This document shows, piece after piece, positions 27,176-35,064 of a DNA stretch of 64,000 bases. The position numbers and the translations under genes are program-made. The notes beneath the pieces were generated by a model. That model searched no databases and had not been told where the DNA came from. It worked only from the letters and a program-made list of their open reading frames with translations. The stretch is taken from positions 145,498 to 209,497 of the forward strand of contig CAWERR010000003.1 in the NCBI GenBank assembly GCA_963811585.1. The letters run 5' to 3'. How positions within the stretch are numbered: position 1 is the stretch's first letter; each line of letters begins with the position of its first letter. The stretch comes from JACDHG01 sp963811585 (GTDB lineage Bacteria; Actinomycetota; Actinomycetes; Propionibacteriales; Nocardioidaceae).

Positions 27176-28123
27176 TCAGTCGGTGAGCTCGGAGGGCACA
27201 GCGACCGCGTCGACCATGGCGCCATTGCGCAGCACCGTGATCTCGGTGCGCTTGCCGATGGCATCCTCGAACATCAGCCGTTGCAGCGACTGTGCGTCAC
27301 CCAGTGGTGCGGAGTCGACCGCGAGGACGAGGTCACCGGGTCGCAGGCCGCTCGTGGCTGCCGGACTCCCAGCAACGACCTCGACCACGCGCAGCGCCGT
27401 GCGCTGGCCGGTGCGGTCCGCCCAGATCGGTGGGAGAGGGGCGGGCGACGTCACGAGCCCGAGGTAGGCCCGACGCACCTTGCCGTCGTGGAGCAGGGCA
27501 TAGACGATGCGTTGTGTGGTGGCGTTGATCGGCACCGCGAGCCCGAGACCAAATCCGGCAACGGCAGTGTTGATGCCGACGACACGGCCGCGGGAGTCGG
27601 CGAGCGCTCCCCCGGAGTTGCCAGGGTTGAGGGCGGCGTCGGTTTGGATGACGTTCTCGATGATGCGGGTGCCTGCACGAGTGTGGGCGGGGATCGCCCG
27701 GCCGAGGGCACTGACCACTCCCGCGGTCACGCTGCCGGCAAGTCCGAGCGGGTTGCCGACGGCCACCACGAGCGAGCCCACCTTGAGAAGGTCGGCGTCG
27801 CCGTACTCGGCCGGCTCCGGGATCGCCCGGTCGGCGCGTACGACGGCGAGGTCGGAAAGGGGGTCGCGGCCCACCACAGCGAACTCCGCCGTCGTACCGT
27901 CCGCGAACGATGCCTGACCACCACTCGCACCCTGGACGACGTGCGCGTTGGTCAGCAGATGCCCGTCGCTGGTGAGGACGACGGCCGACCCGGCTCCTTC
28001 AGCACCGCGGCCGCCCGACTGCTGGCGGACGCGCAGGGCGGCGACGCGAGGTGTCAGGCGTTCGGCGACGGCCGTGACCACCTGGGAGTAGACATCGAGT
28101 GCGTCGCTGTCGGCAGAGTCCAC
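27176..28123 (-). CDS. HtrA/DegP-like serine protease with PDZ domain, no export signal
   Basis: 315 residues: trypsin-fold protease then PDZ. The catalytic triad is His in LLTNAHVVQG, Asp in DPLSDLAVVRA and Ser in NPGNSGGALAD (GNSGG), and the PDZ carries LRPGDLVLAVDS. Family proteases degrade or refold damaged proteins. The N-terminus (MDSADSDALDVYSQVVTA) is polar with no signal peptide or transmembrane helix, in contrast to classical periplasmic HtrA; it would act in the cytoplasm unless the start is wrong. ATG 28123 is the first good start and no longer upstream extension exists. Confidence 0.85.
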   Translation of the reverse strand: MDSADSDALDVYSQVVTAVAERLTPRVAALRVRQQSGGRGAEGAGSAVVLTSDGHLLTNAHVVQGASGGQASFADGTTAEFAVVGRDPLSDLAVVRADRAIPEPAEYGDADLLKVGSLVVAVGNPLGLAGSVTAGVVSALGRAIPAHTRAGTRIIENVIQTDAALNPGNSGGALADSRGRVVGINTAVAGFGLGLAVPINATTQRIVYALLHDGKVRRAYLGLVTSPAPLPPIWADRTGQRTALRVVEVVAGSPAATSGLRPGDLVLAVDSAPLGDAQSLQRLMFEDAIGKRTEITVLRNGAMVDAVAVPSELTD

Positions 28124-28235
28124 GACAACCTCCTGAGCGCATGATTACAACGTTGCAGATGCAACGCGGCGGCTCCGGCGGTCATTCCCTGGGGTCGTCG
28201 GGCCGCCCGCTGTGGGACGGCTCGGCGGGCTTCGC

Positions 28236-28424
28236 TCAGCTGCTGCTGGGCTCCACGACGCAGTCGGGACCCGGGAAGATGACGCTCTCGTGGCCATCCG
28301 GGTACTTCACCAGGTAAGGCGGTGCGCCGTCGCTCCCCCGGACCTCGAGGATCTCCGCCACCTGGTCGGTCGACCCGACGTTCTTGCCGTGGATGTGCAG
28401 CCGCTCGCCGACTTGTGCCTGCAT
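28236..28424 (-). CDS. DUF1918 small protein
   Basis: 62 residues in an SH3-like compact fold: VGERLHIHGKNVGSTDQVAEILEVRG, then PPYLVKYPDGHESVIFPGPDC. These match DUF1918, an actinobacterial family without assigned activity, sometimes stress-induced. AGGAGGTG precedes ATG 28424; a longer open frame to 28475 has no domain similarity. Confidence 0.85.
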   Translation of the reverse strand: MQAQVGERLHIHGKNVGSTDQVAEILEVRGSDGAPPYLVKYPDGHESVIFPGPDCVVEPSSS

Positions 28425-28484
28425 CTCGATCACCTCCTGATGTTGAGCGTAAACCCGGCCACCCGCCCCCGTCATCGCCCTCCC

Positions 28485-28572
28485 GCCGACTGGTCACGTA
28501 TGCCGCGCCGACTGGTCACGTATGCCGCGCCGACTGGTCACGTATGCCGCGCCGACTGGTCACGTATGCCGC
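28485..28572. repeat. Four exact tandem copies of a 22-bp unit
   Basis: A 22-base unit beginning GCCGACTGGTCACGTATGCC repeats four times with no visible variation (starts 28485, 28507, 28529, 28551). It lies in the 288-bp gap between the DUF1918 start and the dinB2 stop (both minus strand). The unit has no clear inverted symmetry, and the spacing leaves no variable spacers. Confidence 0.9.
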
Positions 28573-28588
28573 CTCGGCTCCCCGCGGC

Positions 28589-28630
28589 GGTCGAGCTTGT
28601 CGAGACCCGGTGATCTCGACAAGCTCGATC
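28589..28630. repeat. Inverted pair of the 19-bp palindromic repeat family
   Basis: GGTCGAGCTTGTCGAGACC at 28589-28607 is followed, after four bases, by its near reverse complement GATCTCGACAAGCTCGATC at 28612-28630. They can fold into a long hairpin. It is about 85 bases downstream of the dinB2 stop, as other copies in the window are downstream of genes. Confidence 0.8.
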
Positions 28631-28646
28631 GCCGGAAGCAGGGCTG

Positions 28647-28711
28647 GATCACCGGAGTGGGGGCGATCACGGAAGTGGGGGCGATCACGGAAGTGGGGGC
28701 GACACCGAAGT
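28647..28711. repeat. Tandem 18-bp repeats, about 3.5 copies
   Basis: A unit of the form CGATCACGGAAGTGGGGG repeats with period 18 (first copy slightly divergent, last truncated) immediately before the dinB2 stop codon on the minus strand. No coding or structural meaning is apparent. Confidence 0.75.
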
Positions 28712-28712
28712 G

Positions 28713-29747
28713 TCAGGTCTCCGGCATGGTCATCTCGGCACGCACCCCGAGCAGGCGCACGGCCCGGTCGTGGTCGAGCCTGGCGACCAACGTCACCGCC
28801 GCCGCGATGATGTCGTCCGTCCGGCTCGTCGGAGCGTCGAGCGTCAAGCTACGAGTGTGGGTCTGGAAGGGTGCGTAGCGCACCTTGATGCCTACCCGGA
28901 TGGCCGGCCGGCCGTCCTTTCGCAGATCGTCTGCCACCTGGTCGGCCAGCCGTCGTACCTCCTCCTCGACCTCGGCCCAGTCGGTGAGGTTCTCCTGGAA
29001 CGTGGTTTCCCGGCTGTGGCCGCGGGCGACGTACGGCGTCGCGTCGACCGGCGACGTGTCGACTCCGCGGGCAAGCCGCCGATACCACGGGCCCATCGTC
29101 GGCCCGATCTCGGCGGCGAGATGATGCGGGTCAGTTTGCGCGAGCTGCCCGATGCTCGTGATTCCCAAGCCAGTAAGACGTTTGGCGGTCTTTCTGCCGA
29201 TCCCCCATAACGCGTCGGTCGGCCTGTCGGCCATCACGGCATACCAGTTCTCCTCGGTCAGCCGAAACATCCCCCGCGGCTTCCCGAACTCCGTAGCGAT
29301 CTTCGCGCGCAACTTGTTGTCCCCGATTCCCACGGAGCAATGCAGCTTGGTGGCCACCAAGACGGTCTGCTGCACCCGCCGCGCGAACGCCTCCGGATCA
29401 CCGGTCCCGACTCCCAGGAACGCCTCGTCCCACCCGAGCACCTGCACGACAACGTCGAGCGACCGCAATGCCGCCATGACCCTCGACGATGCCTCGTCGT
29501 ATGCCGGCCCGTCGACGGGCACGAACACCGCGTCCGGACACTTGCGCGCAGCAGTCCGTAGCGGCATTCCGGACCGGACACCAAACTCGCGAGCCTCGTA
29601 TGACGCCGTGGACACCACACCACGCTCGGTCGGGTCACCGCGGCCACCCACCACCACGGGCTTCCCTGCCAGCTCCGGCCGGCGCAGCACCTCGACCGCC
29701 GCGACGAACTGGTCGAGGTCGACGTGCAAGACCCACCCGCGCGCCAT
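28713..29747 (-). CDS. dinB2: DinB2-type Y-family DNA polymerase IV
   Basis: 344-residue translesion polymerase most like mycobacterial DinB2. The first metal motif is WVLHVDLDQFVAAVE (Asp10, Asp12) and the second GWDEAFLGV (Asp-Glu). A HhH-like thumb (LWGIGRKTAKRLTGLGI) and a little-finger region follow; the beta-clamp motif usual at the C-terminus of DinB1 is not obvious. The steric-gate position, an aromatic in ordinary Pol IV and Leu14 in Mycobacterium smegmatis DinB2, is Val15 here, so ribonucleotide incorporation is likely. ATG 29747 is placed at the domain start; the frame extends to 29822 without similarity. Repeats fill the region just after its stop. Confidence 0.85.
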   Translation of the reverse strand: MARGWVLHVDLDQFVAAVEVLRRPELAGKPVVVGGRGDPTERGVVSTASYEAREFGVRSGMPLRTAARKCPDAVFVPVDGPAYDEASSRVMAALRSLDVVVQVLGWDEAFLGVGTGDPEAFARRVQQTVLVATKLHCSVGIGDNKLRAKIATEFGKPRGMFRLTEENWYAVMADRPTDALWGIGRKTAKRLTGLGITSIGQLAQTDPHHLAAEIGPTMGPWYRRLARGVDTSPVDATPYVARGHSRETTFQENLTDWAEVEEEVRRLADQVADDLRKDGRPAIRVGIKVRYAPFQTHTRSLTLDAPTSRTDDIIAAAVTLVARLDHDRAVRLLGVRAEMTMPET

Positions 29748-29773
29748 GCCTTCGGAGTGCACGCCTACCGAAG

Positions 29774-30679
29774 TCACGACGTGAGCCAGTGGCGGAGCTG
29801 CTTCTGTGATGCCTGCTGCCACACAGCTTCGTACTGCTTCTCGAGTTGAGTGGACTGTGCGAGCTCGAGCGCATGCAATCGCCCGTACAGCAAGGCGTGG
29901 CGCTGGTCGATGTCGGTCTGGGCGGCGAGCTCACGCAACAGCTCCTGGCTCACCGCACTGTCCTGGTAGTCGCCGAGCACGGTCTGCAGCTGCTTGGCTG
30001 CCTTGCCCAGCTCCTCGGCGTCATGCCCAAATACTGGGGCGAGCGCCTCGCTCGCGTATCTCACCCGCTTCGCTGCCTTGCGTACATCGTGCAGCCGCTC
30101 CGTCCGCTCGTATGACGTCCGGGCATCGTCGGCGGCCACCACCCTGGCGTGCAGCCGACCCCAGTCACGATGCACTCGCTTCGGCAGCACCCGGGCCGCC
30201 GGCTGCTGCGCGCGCGGGGTCCACGGCGGTCGCTTCGAGATCCTCGTCAGATCCTCGACCAGTTGGCGGTAGCGCGCCGTCTCCATCGCGTCGTCGACCC
30301 GTCCACGGGCGCTGTCGTGGGCCTCGGTCAACACACGTTCGAGATGGGTGCCGGGCTCCCCCGTCGCAGCGTCCGGTGTCTCGCGCGCGACGAGACTGTT
30401 CAACCGATCACGCATCACCTCGACGTCGCGAGCGTCACCCAACACACCCGCCAACCAAGTGAGCTCCTCTCGGACGGGGTCGGTGATCTCGCGATCGACG
30501 AGCGGCCGAAACGTTGCCAGCGCACTGCGAAGGCGCCGCCCCGCCACCCGCATCTGGTGCACCGCATCGGGAGCGTCGTCGCGCACCTGGGGGTCGAGCG
30601 CCACGATCGCAGCGACCAGGGCGCGCAGATGCGGGCGAAGGACAGCGGACGCGGGCCCCTCCCGGGACGCCTTGCTCAC
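29774..30679 (-). CDS. CHAD domain protein
   Basis: 301 residues, almost entirely helical and basic. The conserved CHAD pattern is visible twice, as VHQMRVAGRRLRSALATF near residue 40 and LHDVRKAAKRVRYASEAL near 205, each with His and clustered Arg/Lys facing a positive groove. CHAD proteins bind inorganic polyphosphate and associate with polyP granules; here the usual CYTH partner domain is absent. Its start overlaps the upstream methyltransferase stop (ATGA), implying a shared transcript. Confidence 0.88.
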   Translation of the reverse strand: MSKASREGPASAVLRPHLRALVAAIVALDPQVRDDAPDAVHQMRVAGRRLRSALATFRPLVDREITDPVREELTWLAGVLGDARDVEVMRDRLNSLVARETPDAATGEPGTHLERVLTEAHDSARGRVDDAMETARYRQLVEDLTRISKRPPWTPRAQQPAARVLPKRVHRDWGRLHARVVAADDARTSYERTERLHDVRKAAKRVRYASEALAPVFGHDAEELGKAAKQLQTVLGDYQDSAVSQELLRELAAQTDIDQRHALLYGRLHALELAQSTQLEKQYEAVWQQASQKQLRHWLTS

Positions 30680-31773
30680 GCGGGCGGGTGGTGAAGGCGG
30701 TAGAACCGAAAGAAGCTGAAGTCCTCGATCGGCAGCACCTCGACGCGTTCGAAACCGGCCTGCTGCGCGTAGCGGGTCAGGGTGGCCGGCCGCATCACGG
30801 TGCCGGTCCCGACGGAGGGCTCAGATGACATACCGTCGGGGAGGCAGACGAAGATGCTAAAGCCATACATCAGCCGCTCCAGGTCGCCAGCTGGAGCCGT
30901 GAACACTTCGCCGACCGCTTCGTCCATCACGACGACGAGGCCGTCGGGTCGCACGGCTCGAGCCACGGATGCCAGTACGTCGACAGGGTTCGGCATGTCG
31001 TGCACGCACTCAAAAGCGAAGGCAGCGTCGTAGGAGCCGTCCTCGGCAAGGGCGGCGGCACCGTCCGCGACCCGGAAGCTCACCCGATCCGCCAGCCCAG
31101 CATCAGCCGCGTTAGCGCGGGCCATCTCGACGGAAGGCGCGTCGACGTCGATGCCTTCGACCCTGGCCTCGGGGTAGGCGTTTGCCAACGCAATCGCCGA
31201 CCACCCCGCACCGCACCCGATATCGGCAATGCGACCTCCCGGTCGGCTGAGCACAGCATGCACGGCCGGCACGCTGCTGAGCGCTCCGCCCAGTTCGCTC
31301 TCGAACCAGGGTCGGTTGAGCTCGGCCTGGGCTTCCCGCGCATCGGCGCCGAGCGCTCCCCAACTGACACCCCCGCCGTTGCGGTAGGCGCTCAACAATG
31401 CGGGGAACTGACCTCCGATGGCCGCGAACATTCGGGGCAGAGCGCCGAGGTAGTAGAGGCTGTGCTCGTCCGTGAGGACCTCGGCCACCGCCGTTGGGAT
31501 GGCGTAGCGCCGGTTGGGGTCGGCGGCATCGGTCTCGAGGATGCCGACAACCGCTTGCTGTTCGAGCCATTCGCGGGCATACCGCTCGTGAGTGGACGTG
31601 CGGGCGCTCAGCTCGGCCGGCGTGGCAGGGCCGTCGCTGGCCAGTGACCGGTACCAGCCAAGACGCTCTCCGACATACACGCTGAGGCATTCGACTGCGC
31701 CAAGAGCGGACGAGAAGAGGCGTTCGGCGAATGCCTCAACGCTGGCGTCCGGCGGCTGGGCTGTCGTGGTCAT
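30676..31773 (-). CDS. Class I SAM methyltransferase with N-terminal winged helix
   Basis: 365 residues. The first 100 form a winged-helix dimerisation domain (TPAELSARTSTHERYAREWLEQQAVVGIL); the C-terminal SAM domain shows motif I IADIGCGAGWSAIAL, the acidic VEGIDVD and FAFECVHDMPNP. The fold is that of O-/C-methyltransferases of secondary metabolism and of mycobacterial Rv2003c-like proteins; the acceptor is unknown. ATG 31773 begins the protein. The CHAD gene is coupled downstream. Confidence 0.83.
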   Translation of the reverse strand: MTTTAQPPDASVEAFAERLFSSALGAVECLSVYVGERLGWYRSLASDGPATPAELSARTSTHERYAREWLEQQAVVGILETDAADPNRRYAIPTAVAEVLTDEHSLYYLGALPRMFAAIGGQFPALLSAYRNGGGVSWGALGADAREAQAELNRPWFESELGGALSSVPAVHAVLSRPGGRIADIGCGAGWSAIALANAYPEARVEGIDVDAPSVEMARANAADAGLADRVSFRVADGAAALAEDGSYDAAFAFECVHDMPNPVDVLASVARAVRPDGLVVVMDEAVGEVFTAPAGDLERLMYGFSIFVCLPDGMSSEPSVGTGTVMRPATLTRYAQQAGFERVEVLPIEDFSFFRFYRLHHPPA

Positions 31774-31820
31774 GACGATCCTTTCGATAGCGGGAGCAAA
31801 AGCGGCGGCAGTACGTCGTC

Positions 31821-32378
31821 CTACGGGCAGGAGTCGACGACGCGCACCGCAGCGACATCGCTCATCCGGATCACGATCCGTTGACCGCCGGAGATGACGG
31901 CGAGGACACCCTGCTCCGACTCCTCGATCTCACCGCAGACCACCTGCCCACCTGCACTCACCTCGACGAGTCCCTCCGAACCGGCTTCGCGCGGCCACCA
32001 CGACGACGTGGCCGCGACGGCCAGCACTGCCACCGCAACGAAGGTGAGCCCGACTCCTCGCCTCAACCGCGCAATGTCGCGATGTATCACGCCACCGTCA
32101 TCACCAGGCGCACCGGGTGCGGGCACCCGCGACAGCGGCCAGGCCACAGTCGCCACCATGGCTGTCGACAGGCAGGCGAGCACGAGCGCGACCAGCACAA
32201 GGATCCCCGCCAAGATCTCGAGCCACCGCGGCAGCGTGGTGCCCGTCTGGCTTTGCAGCACGCCGCAAAGACCGATGAAGCCGAGCACTGCCAGCTGCGC
32301 TCCGTGCCAACCCCGCGCGGAGGTTCGCAGCTCGCTCAACTGACTCCCACTCTGTTGACCTGCGTCCACCGTTGTCAC
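31821..32378 (-). CDS. Hypothetical three-helix membrane protein
   Basis: About 185 residues with two close transmembrane segments (AQLAVLGFIGLCGVL and WLEILAGILVLVALVLACLSTAMVATV), a third near residue 130 (VGLTFVAVAVLAVAAT) and a small extracytoplasmic end with two cysteines. No family is recognised. GTG 32378 is proposed; TTG 32438 opens an earlier frame but without a ribosome-binding site. Confidence 0.5.
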   Translation of the reverse strand: MTTVDAGQQSGSQLSELRTSARGWHGAQLAVLGFIGLCGVLQSQTGTTLPRWLEILAGILVLVALVLACLSTAMVATVAWPLSRVPAPGAPGDDGGVIHRDIARLRRGVGLTFVAVAVLAVAATSSWWPREAGSEGLVEVSAGGQVVCGEIEESEQGVLAVISGGQRIVIRMSDVAAVRVVDSCP

Positions 32379-32462
32379 CGCCGTTCGTCCACCAGGGTGA
32401 CTAACGCTACTCCCGGACGACGTTGCGGTGCCGGGCAAAGTCCAGTGTGGTTGGTGAGCTCG

Positions 32463-33149
32463 CTAGCTCTGCTGGCGCTTCGTCGCAGACGCTCGCTTGG
32501 TGCTCCGCTGTGCTGCCGTCTGCTTCCTCGCCGGCGTTGTCTTGGTCGCGGTCTTCTTCGCGGGCGACTTCGTTGTGGGTCCCTTGGCCGCTGGCGACTT
32601 CTTCGCAGGCCTCTTGCTCGCTGACGTTCCATTTGCCGCCGCCTTCGTCGCGGTTTTCCCTGCCTGCGACTTCTGGGCGGCGGTCTTCTTGGCGGCGGTC
32701 TTCTTGGCCGGCGCCTTTTTTGCCGGCGCCTTCTTTGCCGGTGCCTTCTTCGCCGCCAATGTCTTCACGGCATCTCTCGGGCGTGGGCCGTGCACCTGGT
32801 CGGCAGCTTCCTCGGTTGCCAAGGCTGCCTGGAGCTCCGCGAGCTTGGCCAACCGTTTCGTCGCGGCCTTCTCATTCGCTTCCAGGTCCTTCTCCGCCTG
32901 CAGCCGATCCTTGCGGATGGCCTCTTTGGTCTCACCTGTCTCGTTGGCCCGCGACTGCAACTTCTTGAGCGCCTTCTTCGCCTGCTTCAGTTGGCCCTTG
33001 GCCTTACGGTGCGCGCGGGTTGCCTCCTGGTCAGCCTTCATCGCAGCAGCCAGCCGACCCTGGTCCGCTTGCACCGCGGCAGTGGCGCGCTCTGCCTTTT
33101 CGCGGCGCCTGTCCAGCTGTTCCTGCGGTTCCTTGCTGTCGTCAGCCAT
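32463..33149 (-). CDS. Histone H1-like lysine-rich protein with coiled-coil head
   Basis: 228 residues. The first 115 form a charged helix with heptad character (QLDRRREKAERATAAVQADQ, KDRLQAEKDLEANEKAATKR), predicted coiled coil. The last 100 are AAKKAPAKKAPAKKTAAK-type repeats like eukaryotic H1 and bacterial HupB/Hc1 tails, which neutralise DNA and compact it. HupB in actinobacteria has an HU domain in front; here it is a coiled coil, so this is a different architecture. A likely nucleoid-associated or stress protein. The low-complexity tail may vary in repeat number. Confidence 0.8.
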   Translation of the reverse strand: MADDSKEPQEQLDRRREKAERATAAVQADQGRLAAAMKADQEATRAHRKAKGQLKQAKKALKKLQSRANETGETKEAIRKDRLQAEKDLEANEKAATKRLAKLAELQAALATEEAADQVHGPRPRDAVKTLAAKKAPAKKAPAKKAPAKKTAAKKTAAQKSQAGKTATKAAANGTSASKRPAKKSPAAKGPTTKSPAKKTATKTTPARKQTAAQRSTKRASATKRQQS

Positions 33150-33267
33150 CGGCGTCCTCTCGAATGCTCGGGGCTCTCCAACGTCCCGCCCCGTCTCTGT
33201 TCGGCCTCGTACCCGTTGAGCCGACCCTCAATCTAGTGCAGGGCAACAGCTATCTGACCCGACGCGA

Positions 33268-33747
33268 TCAGTCCTCCACGCCGATGTCTTCGTTCCACAA
33301 CTGCGGCTCGGCTGCGATGAACGACGTCATCATCTCAACGCACCTGTCGTCGTCCACGACGATGACGTCCACACCGCGCGACCGCAGTAGATCCTCGCCA
33401 CCCATGAACGTTCGGTTCTCGCCGATGATCAGCCGCGGAATCTTGTACAGCAGGATCGCGCCGGTGCACATGTCGCACGGCGACAGCGTTGTGACCATGG
33501 TGGATCGGGCGTACACCGAGGCCGGTTGCCTGCCCGCGTTCTCGAGCGCGTCGGTCTCACCGTGCCTGATCGCGCTGCCTAGCTGCACACGTTGGTTGTA
33601 GCCGGTCGCGAGCAACCGTCCGTCGGCCACCAGCGCCGCCCCGATCGGTATGCCGCCCGCGGCTCTGCCCCTCCGAGCCGCCTCCACCGCGATCGCGAGA
33701 AGGCTGGCCGGGTCCTGCGCAGCCAGCATGTCTCCGCAACCGGTCAT
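33268..33747 (-). CDS. Cytosine deaminase, yeast FCY1-like (CDA fold)
   Basis: 159 residues. The zinc site is H62-G-E64 (RHGETDALEN) and C91-D-M-C94 (TLSPCDMCTGA). The surroundings match yeast cytosine deaminase closely: ENAGR after the HxE, TTLSPCDMCTGAI, IPRLIIGEN and the C-terminal WNEDIG. This suggests hydrolysis of cytosine to uracil, the pathway for salvage of pyrimidine bases, and not the TadA-type tRNA editing that carries HAE-PCxxC. The unusual C-terminal helix of FCY1 is retained. ATG 33747 is the first start; the gene stands alone, divergent from the DUF3052 gene. Confidence 0.85.
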   Translation of the reverse strand: MTGCGDMLAAQDPASLLAIAVEAARRGRAAGGIPIGAALVADGRLLATGYNQRVQLGSAIRHGETDALENAGRQPASVYARSTMVTTLSPCDMCTGAILLYKIPRLIIGENRTFMGGEDLLRSRGVDVIVVDDDRCVEMMTSFIAAEPQLWNEDIGVED

Positions 33748-33794
33748 CGGCTCATCATCCTCGACACTCGGCGGTCCTCGTTAGGCTTTTGCGC

Positions 33795-34193
33795 GTGGCG
33801 GGGTACTCCGGCAAACCCATCACCGAGAAGCTCGGCCTCAAGCCTGGTCATCGGGTGTACGTCGACGGGCTGCCACCCGATCTGGAGCTCCACTGGCCGC
33901 CGGAGGTGACCGTGTTGCATAGGAAACCCCGAGATCCTGCGGACATCGTGTGGTGCTTCTGCCCGGTGCGAGCTCGTCTCGACAAGCGGCTCGACGCCCT
34001 AATCGCGAGCACCACGGTCGATGGCGCCATCTGGATCTCCTGGCCCAAGCGGTCGAGCGGCGTACCCACAGATCTCGACGAGAACATCGTCCGCGCCGCC
34101 GGCCTCGAAGCCGGCGTCGTCGACGTCAAGGTCGCCGCGGTCGATGACGTGTGGTCGGCGCTCAAGTTCGTACGACGGCTGCGAGACCGGTGA
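33795..34193 (+). CDS. DUF3052 protein
   Basis: 132 residues: AGYSGKPITEKLGLKPGHRVYVDGLP, then VDGAIWISWPKRSSGVPTDLDENIVR and VDVKVAAVDDVWSALKFVRR. These are the conserved blocks of DUF3052, a small actinobacterial family of unknown role. GTG 33795 is preferred; TTG 33789 is alternative. The stop overlaps the next start by one base (TGATG). Confidence 0.85.
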   Translation: MAGYSGKPITEKLGLKPGHRVYVDGLPPDLELHWPPEVTVLHRKPRDPADIVWCFCPVRARLDKRLDALIASTTVDGAIWISWPKRSSGVPTDLDENIVRAAGLEAGVVDVKVAAVDDVWSALKFVRRLRDR

Positions 34194-34963
34194 TGCCTGC
34201 CGATCACGATCTGGGCGCCCGACGCGCGCGACGCTGGTGGGTCCGCGGACGTCGTATCGGGTCGATCGAGAGGGCGGCGTTGTTCGTCGACGACGTTGGC
34301 ATTGCTCTGCTGTTTCCCACGCCCCGGGTGTTGGTGCCCTCGCTGTGGGAGGCGGTGGCGGGCGAAGACGCCGAGCCGTTCGCTACCGGCATGGACGTGT
34401 CGGAGCAGAAGGTATGGGGCTGGAAAGACGAGCTCCCGCGACGCGGGCTCGCGTGGTATGGCACCTTTGTTTCGGGTCGCGGGTCGTTCCTGTCACGGAG
34501 CATGCTGGCGGCGCTCTACCCGGGCGCCGGCGACCCCGACGACCATGAGCAGCTTCCGCTGTCGTCGACCGCCCATGAGATTGCCGAGGCATTGGCCTCC
34601 GGGCCGATGCCGAGCGCTGCTCTGCGCACTCTGGTCGGCGACCGCAACCACTACCAGCGCGCTGTCACCGAGCTTCAGCGCCAACTCCTGGTCACGAGGG
34701 CCGGTGTGGAGGAAGGTCCGACCGGCTGGCCGGCCGCCCTGGTCGATCTCACCTGCCGACGGTTCGACGTTGGCAACGGCAACGGCAACGACTTCACGGC
34801 GGCCACCGCGATGTATCTCGAGACCGCGCTCGAGGCGTCGGCGGCCGACTTCGCCCGGGTGTTTCGGTGGCCGGTGGCCGACGCCAGGCAGCAGCTTGAC
34901 GCGCTCGTGGACGCGGGTCGCGCCACCCTCGACGGCAAGCAGTACGCCCGACTCGAGCACTGA
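34193..34963 (+). CDS. Hypothetical, winged-helix/AlkZ-like protein
   Basis: 256 residues with a DNA-glycosylase AlkZ-like flavour: a SRSMLAALYPG segment, a helical middle with ASGPMPSAALRTLVGDRNHYQRAVTELQRQLLVTRAG (winged-helix pattern) and ADARQQLDALVDAGRATLDG at the C-terminus. The QΦQ catalytic pair of true AlkZ/YcaQ glycosylases cannot be found with certainty, so a repair role is only suggested. Translationally coupled to the DUF3052 gene. Confidence 0.45.
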   Translation: MPADHDLGARRARRWWVRGRRIGSIERAALFVDDVGIALLFPTPRVLVPSLWEAVAGEDAEPFATGMDVSEQKVWGWKDELPRRGLAWYGTFVSGRGSFLSRSMLAALYPGAGDPDDHEQLPLSSTAHEIAEALASGPMPSAALRTLVGDRNHYQRAVTELQRQLLVTRAGVEEGPTGWPAALVDLTCRRFDVGNGNGNDFTAATAMYLETALEASAADFARVFRWPVADARQQLDALVDAGRATLDGKQYARLEH

Positions 34964-35029
34964 GTCCACGTTCGGGGTAAAACCGCCGGAGCCGGTCACG
35001 CGACGGCGAGATTGATCGCCACGACCCCC

Positions 35030-35058
35030 TTGACAGGGACACTGTCGAGTTGCAGACT
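35030..35058 (+). promoter_or_regulatory. Predicted promoter of the GntR/ABC operon
   Basis: TTGACA at 35030-35035, a 17-base spacer, then CAGACT at 35053-35058. The -35 box is a perfect match and the -10 keeps the A and final T of the consensus. Transcription would start near 35065, directly at the operator-like palindrome. Confidence 0.5.
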
Positions 35059-35064
35059 CCATAC

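Noticed and set aside
27116..28144. A 342-residue plus-strand open frame over the HtrA-like gene
   Set aside because: Shadow frame; the minus strand has the complete His-Asp-Ser triad and PDZ domain.
28485..28572. CRISPR array
   Set aside because: The 22-bp units are directly adjacent with no variable spacers, and there are no cas genes in the window.
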